Notes: generated from the letters alone by a model not told the origin. A DNA stretch of 64,000 nucleotides from an uncultured Nitrosomonas sp. (GCA_902826115.1 CADEDO010000001.1:156076-220075), one strand, 5' to 3'. Shown: positions 8,376-17,979, counted from the first letter of the stretch. Made by a program: numbers and translations.

Positions 8376-8870
8376 TTAAGTATTAATTTGTTCCAGCTGT
8401 TGTTCATGGCACGCTACCAATAGAGGAGCGATATGACCCAAGCCGGGAATGTGGCAATCCGGTGCAATTTCGAATAGGGGTTTTAGCACGAATGCGCGTT
8501 GTGACATGCGCGGGTGCGGCAATGTTAATTTCTCATCATGGCATTGCAAATCATCGTACATCAGTATATCGAGATCCAGCGTACGCGGCGCGTTTAGAGA
8601 TTCACGCAAGCGTCCGTGCTGCTGTTCAATACTTAGCAACGCATTGAGCAAATCGTGGGGCGTAAGGCGGGTTTCGATCAGGGCTACCGCATTGATAAAA
8701 TCCGGCTGATCCAATCGGCCGACCGGCGCACTTTTATAAAGTGAAGATTGGCGCACCAAGTCGATGCCAGAAAGTTGCTTTAATTCATCGAATGCCTGCC
8801 GCACCTGGGAAATCGGATTTTCCAGATTGCTTCCCAATGCGATGTATGCCTGACTGGTTTGTTTATTCAT
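8376..8870 (-). CDS. folK: 2-amino-4-hydroxy-6-hydroxymethyldihydropteridine pyrophosphokinase
   Basis: FolK moves pyrophosphate from ATP onto hydroxymethyl-dihydropterin in folate synthesis. The start at 8870 (MNKQTSQAYIALGSNL) gives 164 residues, the family's usual size; a longer reading from 9002 would add an arginine-rich tail that is really the out-of-frame end of pcnB. Family signatures are YIALGSNLENP near the N-terminus, SSLYKSAPVG, and the metal and ATP motif PRTLDLDILMYDD. Its first codons overlap the last codons of pcnB by 8 bp, so translation is probably coupled; pcnB-folK is a common proteobacterial pair. Confidence 0.95.
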   Translation of the reverse strand: MNKQTSQAYIALGSNLENPISQVRQAFDELKQLSGIDLVRQSSLYKSAPVGRLDQPDFINAVALIETRLTPHDLLNALLSIEQQHGRLRESLNAPRTLDLDILMYDDLQCHDEKLTLPHPRMSQRAFVLKPLFEIAPDCHIPGLGHIAPLLVACHEQQLEQINT

Positions 8871-10272
8871 GGCCAGTAGCGATATTGCTGGATGAGTTTT
8901 CCAGATGGTGTGTTTGATCAGATGCAGGTTTTTTGCGCGTGCGTTTTCTCTTACCTTTTTTGGGCGATACTTGCTTGGGCAGCATCGCCTCGCGTTTTTC
9001 ATTATCTACGGCAAGAAATGTTTTCCACCATTCGCCCAATTCCATGCTTAGTTCACCGCTTTCACAACGCAACAACATGAAATCGTAAGCAGCACGAAAA
9101 CGCGGATGGGTTATCAAGCGGAATGGCTTGCGTCCGGTGCGGATCTCAAAACGCGGTTGCATGGCCCATATTTCTTGTATGACTGCATCAAAGCGGCGTG
9201 GAATAGCGAGTTTTTTGTGTTGTAACGCAAGAATTTCATCCATTGCTCTGAATAAAGCGAGCATTGGTTTCTCCCCGGAAGCCTGGAGGGAATGCCAGGT
9301 GGATAGCACTTCATGCCATAACAGGATGGCAAACAAAAACCCGGGCGAGACCGGTTTATTTTGTTTGATGCGCTCATCGGTGTTTCTGAGCGCAACCGTG
9401 ATGAAGCGTTCACCCAGAGGTTGTTCGAGGATGATATCGAGCATGGGCAAAAGGCCGTGATGCAGGCCTCGCGCTCGCAAATCAATCACGCAAGGTAATG
9501 AATGCCCGGACAATAACAGCTTCAACATTTCATCAAACAAGCGGGATGGCGGAACGTTTTGCAATAAAGGCGCCAGATCGCCAATAGGTTTGGCAGTTTC
9601 CGCTTCTATCTGCATGTTCAATTTCGAGGCCAATCGAACCGCACGCAACATGCGGATAGGGTCTTCGCGGAAACGTTGTATCGGCTCGCCAATGATGCGC
9701 AGCTTTTTCGCTTTGATATCTTCATAACCGTTCAGATAATCAAGAATCTCTTCCTTGGAAGGATCATAAAAAAGCGCATTAATCGTGAAATCGCGGCGCA
9801 CCGCATCCTCTTCCTGACTGCCAAAAACATTGTCGCGCAATAGGCGGCCGTGCTGGTCGGTCAGCGAGATCGATGCATCTTCATTTTCATCCACGGGTGA
9901 ATGGCCACGAAAAGTTGATACTTCCACAGTTTCTGAGCCACACATGACATGCACCAGACGGAAGCGTCGGCCAATGATGCGTGACCTGCGAAAAATATGA
10001 TGCACTTCTTCGGGAGTCGCGTTGGTTGCCACATCGAAATCTTTGGGGGTTAACCCCAGCAATAAATCACGCGCAGCACCTCCGACAATGTAAGCCGAAA
10101 ACCCCGCCTGTTGCAGGTTGGTCGTGATTTTTAACGCACAAGGACTAATCTGGTTGCGTCGGATGCCATGATGTTTGAACGGAATGATGCTTAGCTTTGC
10201 GATGGATTGAGAAACAGGGATCGCTACAGGGGCTTTGCGGCTGAATACTTTGCGAAGAAATTTACGGATCAT
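8863..10272 (-). CDS. pcnB: poly(A) polymerase I
   Basis: PcnB adds 3' A-tails to RNA and so marks it for decay. The 469-residue protein has the class II nucleotidyltransferase head with VGGAARDLLLG (~63-73) and metal-binding KDFDVAT (D78, D80), the GRRFRLVHV motif, the RNA- and tRNA-nucleotidyltransferase core DFTINALFYDP, and a very basic C-terminal tail (KKGKRKRTRKKPA). These features and the N-terminal extension fit PcnB rather than a CCA-adding enzyme. It overlaps folK at its 3' end and is preceded by the RNase P RNA gene on the same strand. Confidence 0.94.
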   Translation of the reverse strand: MIRKFLRKVFSRKAPVAIPVSQSIAKLSIIPFKHHGIRRNQISPCALKITTNLQQAGFSAYIVGGAARDLLLGLTPKDFDVATNATPEEVHHIFRRSRIIGRRFRLVHVMCGSETVEVSTFRGHSPVDENEDASISLTDQHGRLLRDNVFGSQEEDAVRRDFTINALFYDPSKEEILDYLNGYEDIKAKKLRIIGEPIQRFREDPIRMLRAVRLASKLNMQIEAETAKPIGDLAPLLQNVPPSRLFDEMLKLLLSGHSLPCVIDLRARGLHHGLLPMLDIILEQPLGERFITVALRNTDERIKQNKPVSPGFLFAILLWHEVLSTWHSLQASGEKPMLALFRAMDEILALQHKKLAIPRRFDAVIQEIWAMQPRFEIRTGRKPFRLITHPRFRAAYDFMLLRCESGELSMELGEWWKTFLAVDNEKREAMLPKQVSPKKGKRKRTRKKPASDQTHHLENSSSNIATGHE

Positions 10273-10367
10273 TGCGAATGGCTGAAGGTATCCAACGTTA
10301 GTTATACAACGGGTATCCGTTTTTCATGAGTGTTCAATAGATGATATTCAGTTAAATTATAAAAAAG

Positions 10368-10668
10368 ATGAAGCTAGCCGATAAGCCGGGTTCTGTCTTG
10401 GACAGTCATTCCTCTAGATGCACAGTTACCCGTACATTCAAGCAACCTACCCGCAGACTCTGCGAGCAACATCTTCGCCTGCCTATTTGGTCTTGCTCCG
10501 GATGGAGGTTACCGCGTTTCACCGTAACTGAATACGCTCGTCTCTGTGGCCCTGTTCCTCACCTCACGGTGGACGGTCGTTAGCCGTCATCCTGCTCTAT
10601 GGAGCCCGGACTTTCCTCCCCCGCTGTTCGATTGAACAGCAGCAGCGACTGTCTAGCCAGCTTCGTCG
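10368..10668 (-). ncRNA. rnpB: RNase P RNA (bacterial class A, compact)
   Basis: The minus strand has the universal RNase P blocks in order: GAAGCTGGCTAGACAGTC at the 5' end, GAGGAAAGTCCGGGCTCCAT, an ACAGAGA block, GGTGAAACGCGGTAACC, GGAGCAAGACCAAATAG, and the 3' block GACAGAACCCGGCTTATCGG. The ends CGGCTAGCTTCATC and GACGAAGCTGGCTAG form helix P1, and a run of T follows the 3' end as terminator. At about 300 nt it is shorter than the 377-nt E. coli RNA; the sequence between GTGAAA and CGGTAA that holds P13 and P14 in E. coli is missing. Ends are placed by P1 pairing and are good to a few bases. Confidence 0.93.
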
Positions 10669-10739
10669 GCTATTCTATCAACATATTTCATGACGGAACG
10701 GATAATTTGTGACGGGTGACAGATATTAATCTGATCAGA

Positions 10740-11162
10740 TCGACCATTTTCCCCTGCAATGGTGATCGTTTATGGACGGGAAGTTGTTTTTCCTGCGATG
10801 TCGACTGCATCGATATCAAGAACTTCTTCGTCCGGTACCACAATGGGTGTTTGTGCAGTTATTACGATTGTTTTCATCTCGGTCGCAGACCATAATCCGC
10901 CGATATTTGGCTATCGCCGATGAATGTGCTGACATCAATCTCTCACCAGGAAAAACCATTTTTCAACAACAGGATCTTGGAATGACCTTCCAGAGAAATG
11001 ATCACGATGATGATCGAGGATGATTTTGTCAAATCCACCGCGTAAGGGAGTCTGAGGAAAACAATATTCCGCAGGTGCTAAGAATTTCGTGATTTCTGTG
11101 CTGTCTGCTTGAGATAACGAGCTATTGAATAAAAAATACTGGTTAAAATATCTTAAAGGCAA
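10740..11162 (-). pseudogene. decayed paralogue of the exported protein at 11285-11986
   Basis: A 75-codon frame at 10935-11162 contains CFPQTPLRGGFDKIILDH, matching CFPQTALRAELERYNNVILDH in the intact neighbour. Farther down, in another frame, GDSQISADYGLRPR matches GDGEIWVGYGLNPS of the neighbour, followed by stops. The two matches occur in the same order but too close together, so the copy has lost internal sequence and its frame. It is a tandem duplicate in decay, located between rnpB and the terminator hairpins of the intact copy. No functional start is visible. Confidence 0.65.
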
Positions 11163-11207
11163 AGTTTTTTATGCTTGTATTCCTATACGACAATAGAAAG
11201 TAAATGT

Positions 11208-11276
11208 GCCATTACGCGTTATTCCGAAGTAATGGCTAAAATAGAATTCATCACGCAATAATTAATCGCGTGATGA
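11208..11276 (-). terminator. two hairpins after the exported protein gene
   Basis: TCATCACGC (11248-11256) pairs perfectly with GCGTGATGA (11268-11276), and in the minus direction the stem is followed by ATTCTATTTTA, so it is a good terminator for the gene ending at 11285. A second stem, GCCATTAC (11208-11215) with GTAATGGC (11229-11236), follows and may back it up. Confidence 0.6.
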
Positions 11277-11284
11277 GGTGAGAA

Positions 11285-11986
11285 TTATCGGTTGATGACT
11301 CCGCTGTTATCAATATCCGGGATTGATTCGATATCTGAGCCAGTTTCGTTGGGTATAGGTAGCGTTCCTACTAAATGATCGATTTCTGTCATTTCTGTAA
11401 TAGTAAGGCAAATATTTGAAGGAGAGAATTCTTCTGTGTTTAGTCTCTTGCCTACTTCCCAAATACGTTTAAATCTATTGTTCTGTATCATTTCATTAAA
11501 AATTTCGACCACACCACTTGTTGATGGGTTTAGCCCATATCCTACCCAAATTTCACCATCACCGACATAAGCACTGGTATCAATTGGTGCCGATGAAATG
11601 GTTGTTGGCATAATTGGATGGAGTTGTCCAGTCGGCAAAGTTTGTACTTGCGGAATAAAAGGTTCGGGGGAAGAATTAATGAGGTCATTTTGATATTTTA
11701 CCCAGTTTGTTCCACTAAATAGCCATAACTCATCTGGTTTGCTTTTAAGCCTGAATCCCACGAAAACAAGCCCTTCTTTGAAATGATGCTCCTTTGAAAT
11801 AACGACAAAATGATCTAGGATGACATTGTTATATCTTTCAAGTTCGGCACGCAAAGCAGTTTGTGGAAAACATAGCATTCCGGGAGATGTAAAAACTGTT
11901 TTTGTTTCTCCTGCCAGGGTTAATAATGATGCGGTGCACATTAAATAACTTCCGATCAGCAAAATTAATTTTTTTATATGTGTCAT
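11285..11986 (-). CDS. exported protein of unknown function
   Basis: A 233-residue protein with a clear signal peptide (MTHIKKLILLIGSYLMCTASLLTLAG), so periplasmic or secreted. The mature part starts with a CFPQTALRAELERYNN block, then short motifs EGLVFVGFRL and ELWLFSGTNWVKY, a proline- and threonine-rich linker, and GEIWVGYGLNP. I recognise no named domain. It lies 21 bp downstream of the broken subtilase on the same strand, so the two may once have formed an operon, the small protein perhaps acting with the protease; this is inference. A decayed copy of it lies just downstream. Confidence 0.75.
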   Translation of the reverse strand: MTHIKKLILLIGSYLMCTASLLTLAGETKTVFTSPGMLCFPQTALRAELERYNNVILDHFVVISKEHHFKEGLVFVGFRLKSKPDELWLFSGTNWVKYQNDLINSSPEPFIPQVQTLPTGQLHPIMPTTISSAPIDTSAYVGDGEIWVGYGLNPSTSGVVEIFNEMIQNNRFKRIWEVGKRLNTEEFSPSNICLTITEMTEIDHLVGTLPIPNETGSDIESIPDIDNSGVINR

Positions 11987-12007
11987 TTTAAACTCCTTAT
12001 CAATATG

Positions 12008-13003
12008 TTATGGGACTCGAATCCGGCGATAGGTTTGGGTATTTACAGGGGGTGGCAAAGCATAAGTCACTGAGATACTCCCTGTAGTCACTACCCAGGC
12101 AGTCACATCTGCAACAGAAACTCCACCAGGATTAGCTGCTTTGACGGCTGCGTACATACCTGCTACATGGGGTGAGGCTTGGGATGTACCTTTCATCGGT
12201 TTCGTAGCTGTAGTCGTAGCCCGATCAGAAGAACTAACCGTCGTCGAACTGCTGCCACCTGGAGCAAGGAGGATTGGACCTATAAAACTGGCAGGGTTGC
12301 CAATATTTGCTCGGAATATCGGTTTGATTGAAAAATCATACGGTTGATTCTTGATACCTTTAGCGTAATTCTGGCTAACGATATTAGCCAGAATAGCTTG
12401 TGCTTGAACAGACATATCAGATGATGGTTTAAATACGTATTACCAGCACTATCAATCTCATAATCGGTATTGTTGATGTTTAAAAATATTTCTACATCAA
12501 CTGATCCGTTTGCGAAAAGTGAATTTTCGATGACTTCAAGACTACCATCGGCATCAGCTGCCTTGATGCGATATGCATGCGTGACATCTCGGGTAAAAGC
12601 TATCGCATTTTTGCTACCTGTCAAAATATGAATTCCGGCTTCGTTCACATAAATACCCATTTGACCAAGGCCATTATTCCAATATCCCGACGATAATGCA
12701 TTTTGCCCCAATTCATTAAGAACATTCTGAGCTTTATCTTTCAGGGTAGACGTTAACGCTACCCGCTTGCTGGCCATGTCATCGAGTGTTAGCGTATCAT
12801 CCAAAGTAATGAGGACACGAACAAAGCCTTCGAATTGGCTTCGGAGATCAGGTTTTCATAATCACTGGCATCGTATTGTGCGGCCAGTGATATTGATGAA
12901 ATAAGAAGAAAAGACAGTAAGAGGAAGTTTCGTAAAATTAATGGATGCCTGATGCCTGATGCCTGATGCCTGATGGTTGTGACTTCGAATGCTTCATGAT
13001 CAT
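12008..13003 (-). pseudogene. broken subtilisin-like (S8) serine protease gene
   Basis: Three remnants in order. (1) From the ATG at 13003, after AAGGAA: a start, then a 4-copy 7-bp repeat, then a signal peptide (LRNFLLLSFLLISSISLAAQYDA) that is out of frame with the start. (2) After a frameshift near 12820, a propeptide-like stretch with GFVRVLITLDD and GIYVNEAGIHILTGSKNA. (3) After another shift near 12425, a C-terminal piece with the catalytic-serine motif GTSQASPHVAGMYAAV (in 12008-12415). The Asp and His blocks of the protease domain are missing between (2) and (3), so an internal deletion is likely. The original was an exported S8 protease. It cannot make an active enzyme now. Confidence 0.85.
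12946..12973. repeat. 7-bp tandem repeat, four copies, at the start of the subtilase pseudogene
   Basis: TGCCTGA is repeated four times without interruption (TCAGGCA on the coding strand). It lies 10 codons after the ATG at 13003. A unit of seven shifts the reading frame with each gain or loss. Two or five copies would join the ATG to the signal peptide in frame; four copies lead to a TAA stop two codons after the repeat. Confidence 0.85.
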
Positions 13004-13261
13004 TATTTCCTTAAGAAGTTAAATTTTATTGTTTCTTTTGTATGACTTTGTTTGAGGAAATCCTATGGTAATGGCGTATTTTCAAAAAAGATTACTGATG
13101 AAATGAGAACTTATTCTTCATGAAGACACGCTTATAGCCATTGCGTATTGTGTTTTAAAAACAATATAAATCAATGCGGCAAATTGTCGCATTAGGCTGA
13201 TCAGGTCAGCCTCGAGATTGACAAAAAGCGATACCTATTTTTTATCACACTGACTTATCCC

Positions 13262-16200
13262 ATGTTGCGTATGCTCTGGTTCAACGACAAACTATTGTTT
13301 CCTTTCTTATCGATCTGCTTTCTGACACTCATGCTGTTAGCGGGTAATGTGCATGCAAAAAAACCGGCATCGGTGTTTAAAGCCATCGATGCCGCGCGCG
13401 CGGCGGTTGAGCGCAGCAAAATGGATGCCACGCAGCGGCAGACGGCTATTGAATACCTGGATGCTGCCCGCGTCGATGAGCAGGAAGTGGAAGCGTTGAA
13501 TGAGCGATTGAGCGTGTTGCGCGCAGAATCCGCGGATCAGCCCAAGCGCATTGAGCAACTCCAAAAAGCGTTGGCGGCAAACTATGAGCAGGAATTGCTC
13601 GAATGGTCCAAACGCATACCGGTCAACGCCGATGGAGACACATTGGAGCAGATTCTGGAGCGGGAGCGAACGGTGGTTGCCGATTTACGCGCGCAAATCG
13701 AAACGGCAGGCGAAGAGTTGGCGATGATGCTGTCGCGACCAATGCACACAGAAGATGAAATCGCCTCGTTGCGTCGCCGCATCGAAGAATTATCCCCATC
13801 TTTGATCGTTTCCAAGGACGAACCGGCGGCATTGCAAGAAGCGCGGCGCTTGCGCCGGGGTAGCGAGCAACGCCGCTTGGAAGCGCTGCTGGAATTACGT
13901 CTGGCGGAGCAGGATACCGCTACGCAGCGTCAGAGCCTGAATGAATTGACCTTGCGCGAATTGCGCTATCGGCTGGGATTGCACGAAAAACGGGTGGCGC
14001 ACATACAACAGCGCATTACCAGCCGTGGCCGGCGTGAATTGGAGACGCTGGTCGAGCAATTGGAAAAGCGAGAACAGGAGCTGGCGGGCAGTCATCTCAT
14101 CCTTACCTCCGCTGCGGTGACGAATCGCGTCATTGGTGAAGAATTGGTGCGGCAAAATGAATATTTGTCGCGAGATCGAGCGGCTTTGGCTGATAATGAG
14201 CAGGCTCGTGAGCGTATTGCCGTGAATTTACAGGATAGTCGCGTCCGGCTGGATATGGGCAATGCAAATGAGCGCGTTGGCCGCTGGCTGTGGAGTGAGC
14301 GGCGGCGCTTGAAGCCATCGCAGAATTTTCAGCAGCGCTTGAAATCGATTCGCGATGATCTGGCCGATTTGCGGATGGAACGGGTGATGTTGAACGAGCA
14401 GCAGAGGGATCTGCTCGACATCAGCATGGTGGCGCGGACATTGATTGATGCCCACGTAGAGAAAAATCCGGAACAGATCAATGAAACCAATAAGAATCAA
14501 TTGCTCCCATTGTTGCAAAAACGGGTGGAGTTGTTGTTTTTGCTGGAATCGTTGCTGCAACGGCGTATTTCCGCGTTGGAACACAGCGAACAAGCCATGC
14601 AGGAACAGATCAAAATCAGCAGGGAATTGCAAAAGATGCTGGATCGCCGCCTGTTGTGGATTCCCGGCCATGGTACCGTCGGCAGCGAATGGCTGCAGCG
14701 GCTGCCTGAAGGTGTGTATGACTTGATCAAGCCTTCGCGCTACCTCACTGTGATGACGTTGAGCGCGCAGGACTTCCAGCAACGACCGGCGCCATGGATA
14801 GCAAGCTTGCTGTTGCTGTTGCTGTTGCTGGCGCTGCGGCGCCGTGCTCCGGGCCGGATTGAAGCAATGGCGACAGATACTTACCAGATTCGCAAGGATA
14901 GTTACCAGATTACCGTCAAGGTGCTGGGCTGGACTCTTCTGGCCGCTTTGCCCATACCCGTTGCATTTGCGCTGTCAGGACAATTGTTGCAGGATATCGG
15001 TAATCCTGGGCGTTTCAGTCATTCTTTAGGCCAGACCTGCATGTTGATGGTGTTGCCGGTATTGGCGCTGCAGTTGTTACGTTGGACCAGCATGGAACGC
15101 GGCCTTGGTCATGCGCATTTTCGTTGGACCAAGCAACGGCGTAGTGCGTTGCGGCGTTGGCTGTCTGTGGCAGTGATCGTGTTCCCGCTGTATTTTGTCA
15201 GCTCGCTGGCGTTCATTCGCAAACTTGATTTAGCCATCGATGTGCAGGCGCGGCTGGCAATCGTGCTCATTTGTGTGATACTTGCCTGGATTCTGTGGCG
15301 CTTGCTGGATGTTGGCCGGCTCTGGGTGATCCGGGGAGTCGTCAGCGAACCTTCCTCGTTGCGTCAATTCTTGCGCATCCTGCTGCCGCTATCGCTGCTC
15401 ACGGTTGCTGTGCTTGCACTGACCGGTTACGTCTTTTCAGCGGGTATGATAGTGCAGTCACTGCTGGCCAGCTTCAACGTGATCGTTGTCATTGCAATCG
15501 CGCTGGGTATGCTGGCGCGCTGGTTTCTGCTCGGCGAGCGGCGTCTGGCGTTGCGCAGGTTGGAGGAGCGGCGCCAGGCTGCAGTCCAGGCGGCTGAGGA
15601 ATCCAAGGAAGTCACGCCGGAACCGGACGAGAACATTACGTTGGAACAAGTCAACACCCAAACGCAACGGTTGTTGCGTGTGCTGAGGCTTAGCTTGCTG
15701 GCGCTGGGCCTGATCTGGGTATGGGTTGATCTGCTGCCGGCTATTACCCGGCTGGATGAAATCGTTTTATGGCATTTCAGCGAAACCGGTGCCGATGGCG
15801 CCACGATTCAGCAACCTGTTACGGTAATGGCGATGCTGCTGGGCATCGTCACCTTGGCGTTGACCACTGCCGGCGCTCGCAACCTGCCGGGATTGATCGA
15901 AATCAGCTTGTTATCGCATATCCGCATCGATGCCGCTTCGCGTTATGCCATTACCAGCGTGCTGCGTTACGTGATTGTCATTGGTGGTACGTTGGTGGGA
16001 CTGGGCTTTCTGGGCATGCGCTGGTCACAATTGCAGTGGATGGCGGCGGCGTTGACGGTCGGCCTTGGATTTGGCTTGCAGGAAATCTTCGCCAATTTTG
16101 TATCCGGTATTATTCTGCTGTTCGAGCGGCCATTCAGGGTCGGCGATGTGATTACGGTCGGCGGCTTTTCTGGCCGAGTTACGCGTATCCGTACCCGCGC

Positions 16201-16573
16201 CACGACCGTTCTTGATTTCGACAACAAGGAGACTGTGATTCCCAATAAAACCTTCATTACCGGCCAACTGACCAACTGGACATTGACCGATACGATCACT
16301 CGCGTCGTGATCAAGGTGGGAGTTGCCTATGGCAGTGATGTTGAGGCTGTGCGGTCGATACTGTTACAAGCCGCCATCAGGGATCAGCGGGTGCTGACCG
16401 AGCCCGAGCCATCGTGCTGGTTTGTGGGTTTTGGCGCTAACGCGCTCGAGTTTGAATTGCGCGTGTTTGTGAATGCCGTGGGTGATCGGATGGAAGTTCA
16501 GAATGCGATCAATACCCGGATTACGGTATCATTCGCCGAGCGAGGCATTGAATTTGCTCCATCGGCGGCTTGA
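13262..16573 (+). CDS. large MscS-family mechanosensitive channel (MscK/KefA-like)
   Basis: An 1103-residue inner-membrane channel thought to open under membrane tension and release solutes in osmotic downshock. It begins with a signal peptide (LSICFLTLMLLAGNVHA), followed by a long periplasmic coiled-coil region (~35-510, rich in R, E, L and Q), about ten transmembrane helices (~515-960) and a C-terminal MscS domain: pore helix GLGFGLQEIFANFVSGIILLFERPFRVGD and a beta domain with RIRTRATTVLDFDNKETVIPNK. Length and layout match MscK/KefA and related DUF3772-type proteins. The GC-rich, well-kept frame contrasts with the decayed DNA upstream. It stands alone; a short hairpin follows. Confidence 0.92.
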   Translation: MLRMLWFNDKLLFPFLSICFLTLMLLAGNVHAKKPASVFKAIDAARAAVERSKMDATQRQTAIEYLDAARVDEQEVEALNERLSVLRAESADQPKRIEQLQKALAANYEQELLEWSKRIPVNADGDTLEQILERERTVVADLRAQIETAGEELAMMLSRPMHTEDEIASLRRRIEELSPSLIVSKDEPAALQEARRLRRGSEQRRLEALLELRLAEQDTATQRQSLNELTLRELRYRLGLHEKRVAHIQQRITSRGRRELETLVEQLEKREQELAGSHLILTSAAVTNRVIGEELVRQNEYLSRDRAALADNEQARERIAVNLQDSRVRLDMGNANERVGRWLWSERRRLKPSQNFQQRLKSIRDDLADLRMERVMLNEQQRDLLDISMVARTLIDAHVEKNPEQINETNKNQLLPLLQKRVELLFLLESLLQRRISALEHSEQAMQEQIKISRELQKMLDRRLLWIPGHGTVGSEWLQRLPEGVYDLIKPSRYLTVMTLSAQDFQQRPAPWIASLLLLLLLLALRRRAPGRIEAMATDTYQIRKDSYQITVKVLGWTLLAALPIPVAFALSGQLLQDIGNPGRFSHSLGQTCMLMVLPVLALQLLRWTSMERGLGHAHFRWTKQRRSALRRWLSVAVIVFPLYFVSSLAFIRKLDLAIDVQARLAIVLICVILAWILWRLLDVGRLWVIRGVVSEPSSLRQFLRILLPLSLLTVAVLALTGYVFSAGMIVQSLLASFNVIVVIAIALGMLARWFLLGERRLALRRLEERRQAAVQAAEESKEVTPEPDENITLEQVNTQTQRLLRVLRLSLLALGLIWVWVDLLPAITRLDEIVLWHFSETGADGATIQQPVTVMAMLLGIVTLALTTAGARNLPGLIEISLLSHIRIDAASRYAITSVLRYVIVIGGTLVGLGFLGMRWSQLQWMAAALTVGLGFGLQEIFANFVSGIILLFERPFRVGDVITVGGFSGRVTRIRTRATTVLDFDNKETVIPNKTFITGQLTNWTLTDTITRVVIKVGVAYGSDVEAVRSILLQAAIRDQRVLTEPEPSCWFVGFGANALEFELRVFVNAVGDRMEVQNAINTRITVSFAERGIEFAPSAA

Positions 16574-16590
16574 TTGTCTGATTGATGTGT

Positions 16591-16606
16591 ACCAGTTTTT
16601 ACTGGT
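16591..16606 (+). terminator. short hairpin between the MscS-type channel and tolC-like gene
   Basis: ACCAGT-TTTT-ACTGGT forms a 6-bp stem in the 68-bp gap between two converging genes. There is no long T-run on either side, so it is a weak candidate for a shared terminator. Confidence 0.35.
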
Positions 16607-16641
16607 TGAGAGTATTGCTGTAAGAATATGAAGTTTTTCCG

Positions 16642-17979
16642 CTATTTGACAAGCATGGCGTTGATCTGGATTAAAGTATCCTCATCCAATTCGCCTGCTT
16701 CCGCGCTCAATCGCAATCTTGACATCAGGTAGCTGTGATAGGCCTTAGCCAGATCACGTTTTGCAGAATACATCTGTTGCTGCGCATTGAGGACATCGAC
16801 TTCCGTTCTGACACCGACTTCTTGCCCGAGAATGGTTGAATCTAATTGGCTTTGACTGGATATTAATGCTTGCTTGAGCGCCTTTACTTGCGCAATGCCA
16901 TTGGTGACATTGAGATATTGCTGGCGTATTTGCAGTGTGATATTGCGTCGGGCGCTTTCCAGGTCATGTAATGCTCTTTGCTCAAGAGCAAGCATTTCAC
17001 GGACGCGGGATTGGATAGAAAAGCCTTGAAACAGAGGGATGTTGAGTTGTAATCCGATTGATTTTGACGTGAGATCAATGCCGCGACCCGTGATGGCGCC
17101 ACCGACACCGGTTTGATCGCTATATTGTGCAACCAAATCCAGGGTCGGATAATGCTGTGCCCAGGCTTTTTTGACTTCCTGATGAGCAATATCATACGCA
17201 GCTTGCTGGATTTTTAGCGCAAAGTTTTTATCTTCAGCAACACGTACCCATTCATCCATGCTGCTGTACTGCAAACGAGTCAAATCGGATGCAATTTCCT
17301 TGGCACTGACAAGATTTTCAGGAAAGCGATCTATGATGCCTTGCAGAGTGCGCTTCTTGATTTCCAATGCATTACGCGCGGCAATTTCTTGTGAAGTAGT
17401 CAAATCATACCGCGCTTCCGCTTCTTTAGTGTCCACAATGGTTGAAACGCCGACTTCAAAATTGCGCTTGGCTTGTTGCAGTTGCCTGAAAATAGCTTGC
17501 TTTTGCGCTTCCGCCACTTCCACATCAACTTGTGCATCCAATACATCAAAATAAGCTTGCGATACACGTAGAATCAAATCTTGCGCAGCCACAACAAATT
17601 GTGCGTCTGCTTTGTTGACCTCTATTTTCGACTGCGCATAAATAATGAAATTTTCAACCCGGATCAGCGGTTGGGTCGCTGATAGCGTCACGCCCCGACT
17701 TTGAATGGTGACTTCCTGCGGATTAATGTTCCCCACGCCCACATTGCTTGCATCCACTTGCTGAACAGTGCGCGTTCCCGATAGCGTGATATTCGGCATC
17801 AGTTTGGCCCTGCCTTGCGGTAGCTTTTCCTGCGCAGCTTCATAGGCAGCGCGTGCGGATCGGTACTGAGCATCCTGCGCTAAAGCTTCTTGATAGACAC
17901 TCATCAAATCCGCAGCTTGTAGAGAAGAAGATCCTACAATGACTAAGAAGAGGATAAAAACCAATTGCGAGATTTTCAT
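16642..17979 (-). CDS. TolC-family outer membrane channel protein
   Basis: A 445-residue outer-membrane efflux protein forming the exit duct for type I secretion or RND/MFS efflux. A signal peptide (KISQLVFILFLVIVGSSSLQA) is followed by two repeated outer-membrane efflux domains rich in long amphipathic helices (for example VEVAEAQKQAIFRQLQQAKRNFEVG and its counterpart QALISSQSQLDSTILGQEVGVRTEVDVL). Length and repeats fit TolC itself. A Pcm-like methyltransferase gene lies 88 bp upstream on the same strand, a frequent arrangement for tolC in betaproteobacteria. It is a good candidate partner for the HlyD/ABC exporter at 4930-8367, which has no outer-membrane gene of its own. A CRP-like half palindrome TGTGATAAATAGCACA lies at 18035-18050. 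Confidence 0.92.
   Translation of the reverse strand: MKISQLVFILFLVIVGSSSLQAADLMSVYQEALAQDAQYRSARAAYEAAQEKLPQGRAKLMPNITLSGTRTVQQVDASNVGVGNINPQEVTIQSRGVTLSATQPLIRVENFIIYAQSKIEVNKADAQFVVAAQDLILRVSQAYFDVLDAQVDVEVAEAQKQAIFRQLQQAKRNFEVGVSTIVDTKEAEARYDLTTSQEIAARNALEIKKRTLQGIIDRFPENLVSAKEIASDLTRLQYSSMDEWVRVAEDKNFALKIQQAAYDIAHQEVKKAWAQHYPTLDLVAQYSDQTGVGGAITGRGIDLTSKSIGLQLNIPLFQGFSIQSRVREMLALEQRALHDLESARRNITLQIRQQYLNVTNGIAQVKALKQALISSQSQLDSTILGQEVGVRTEVDVLNAQQQMYSAKRDLAKAYHSYLMSRLRLSAEAGELDEDTLIQINAMLVK

Noticed and set aside
10368-10583. 71-codon plus-strand open frame
   Set aside because: It lies within the RNase P RNA gene on the opposite strand.
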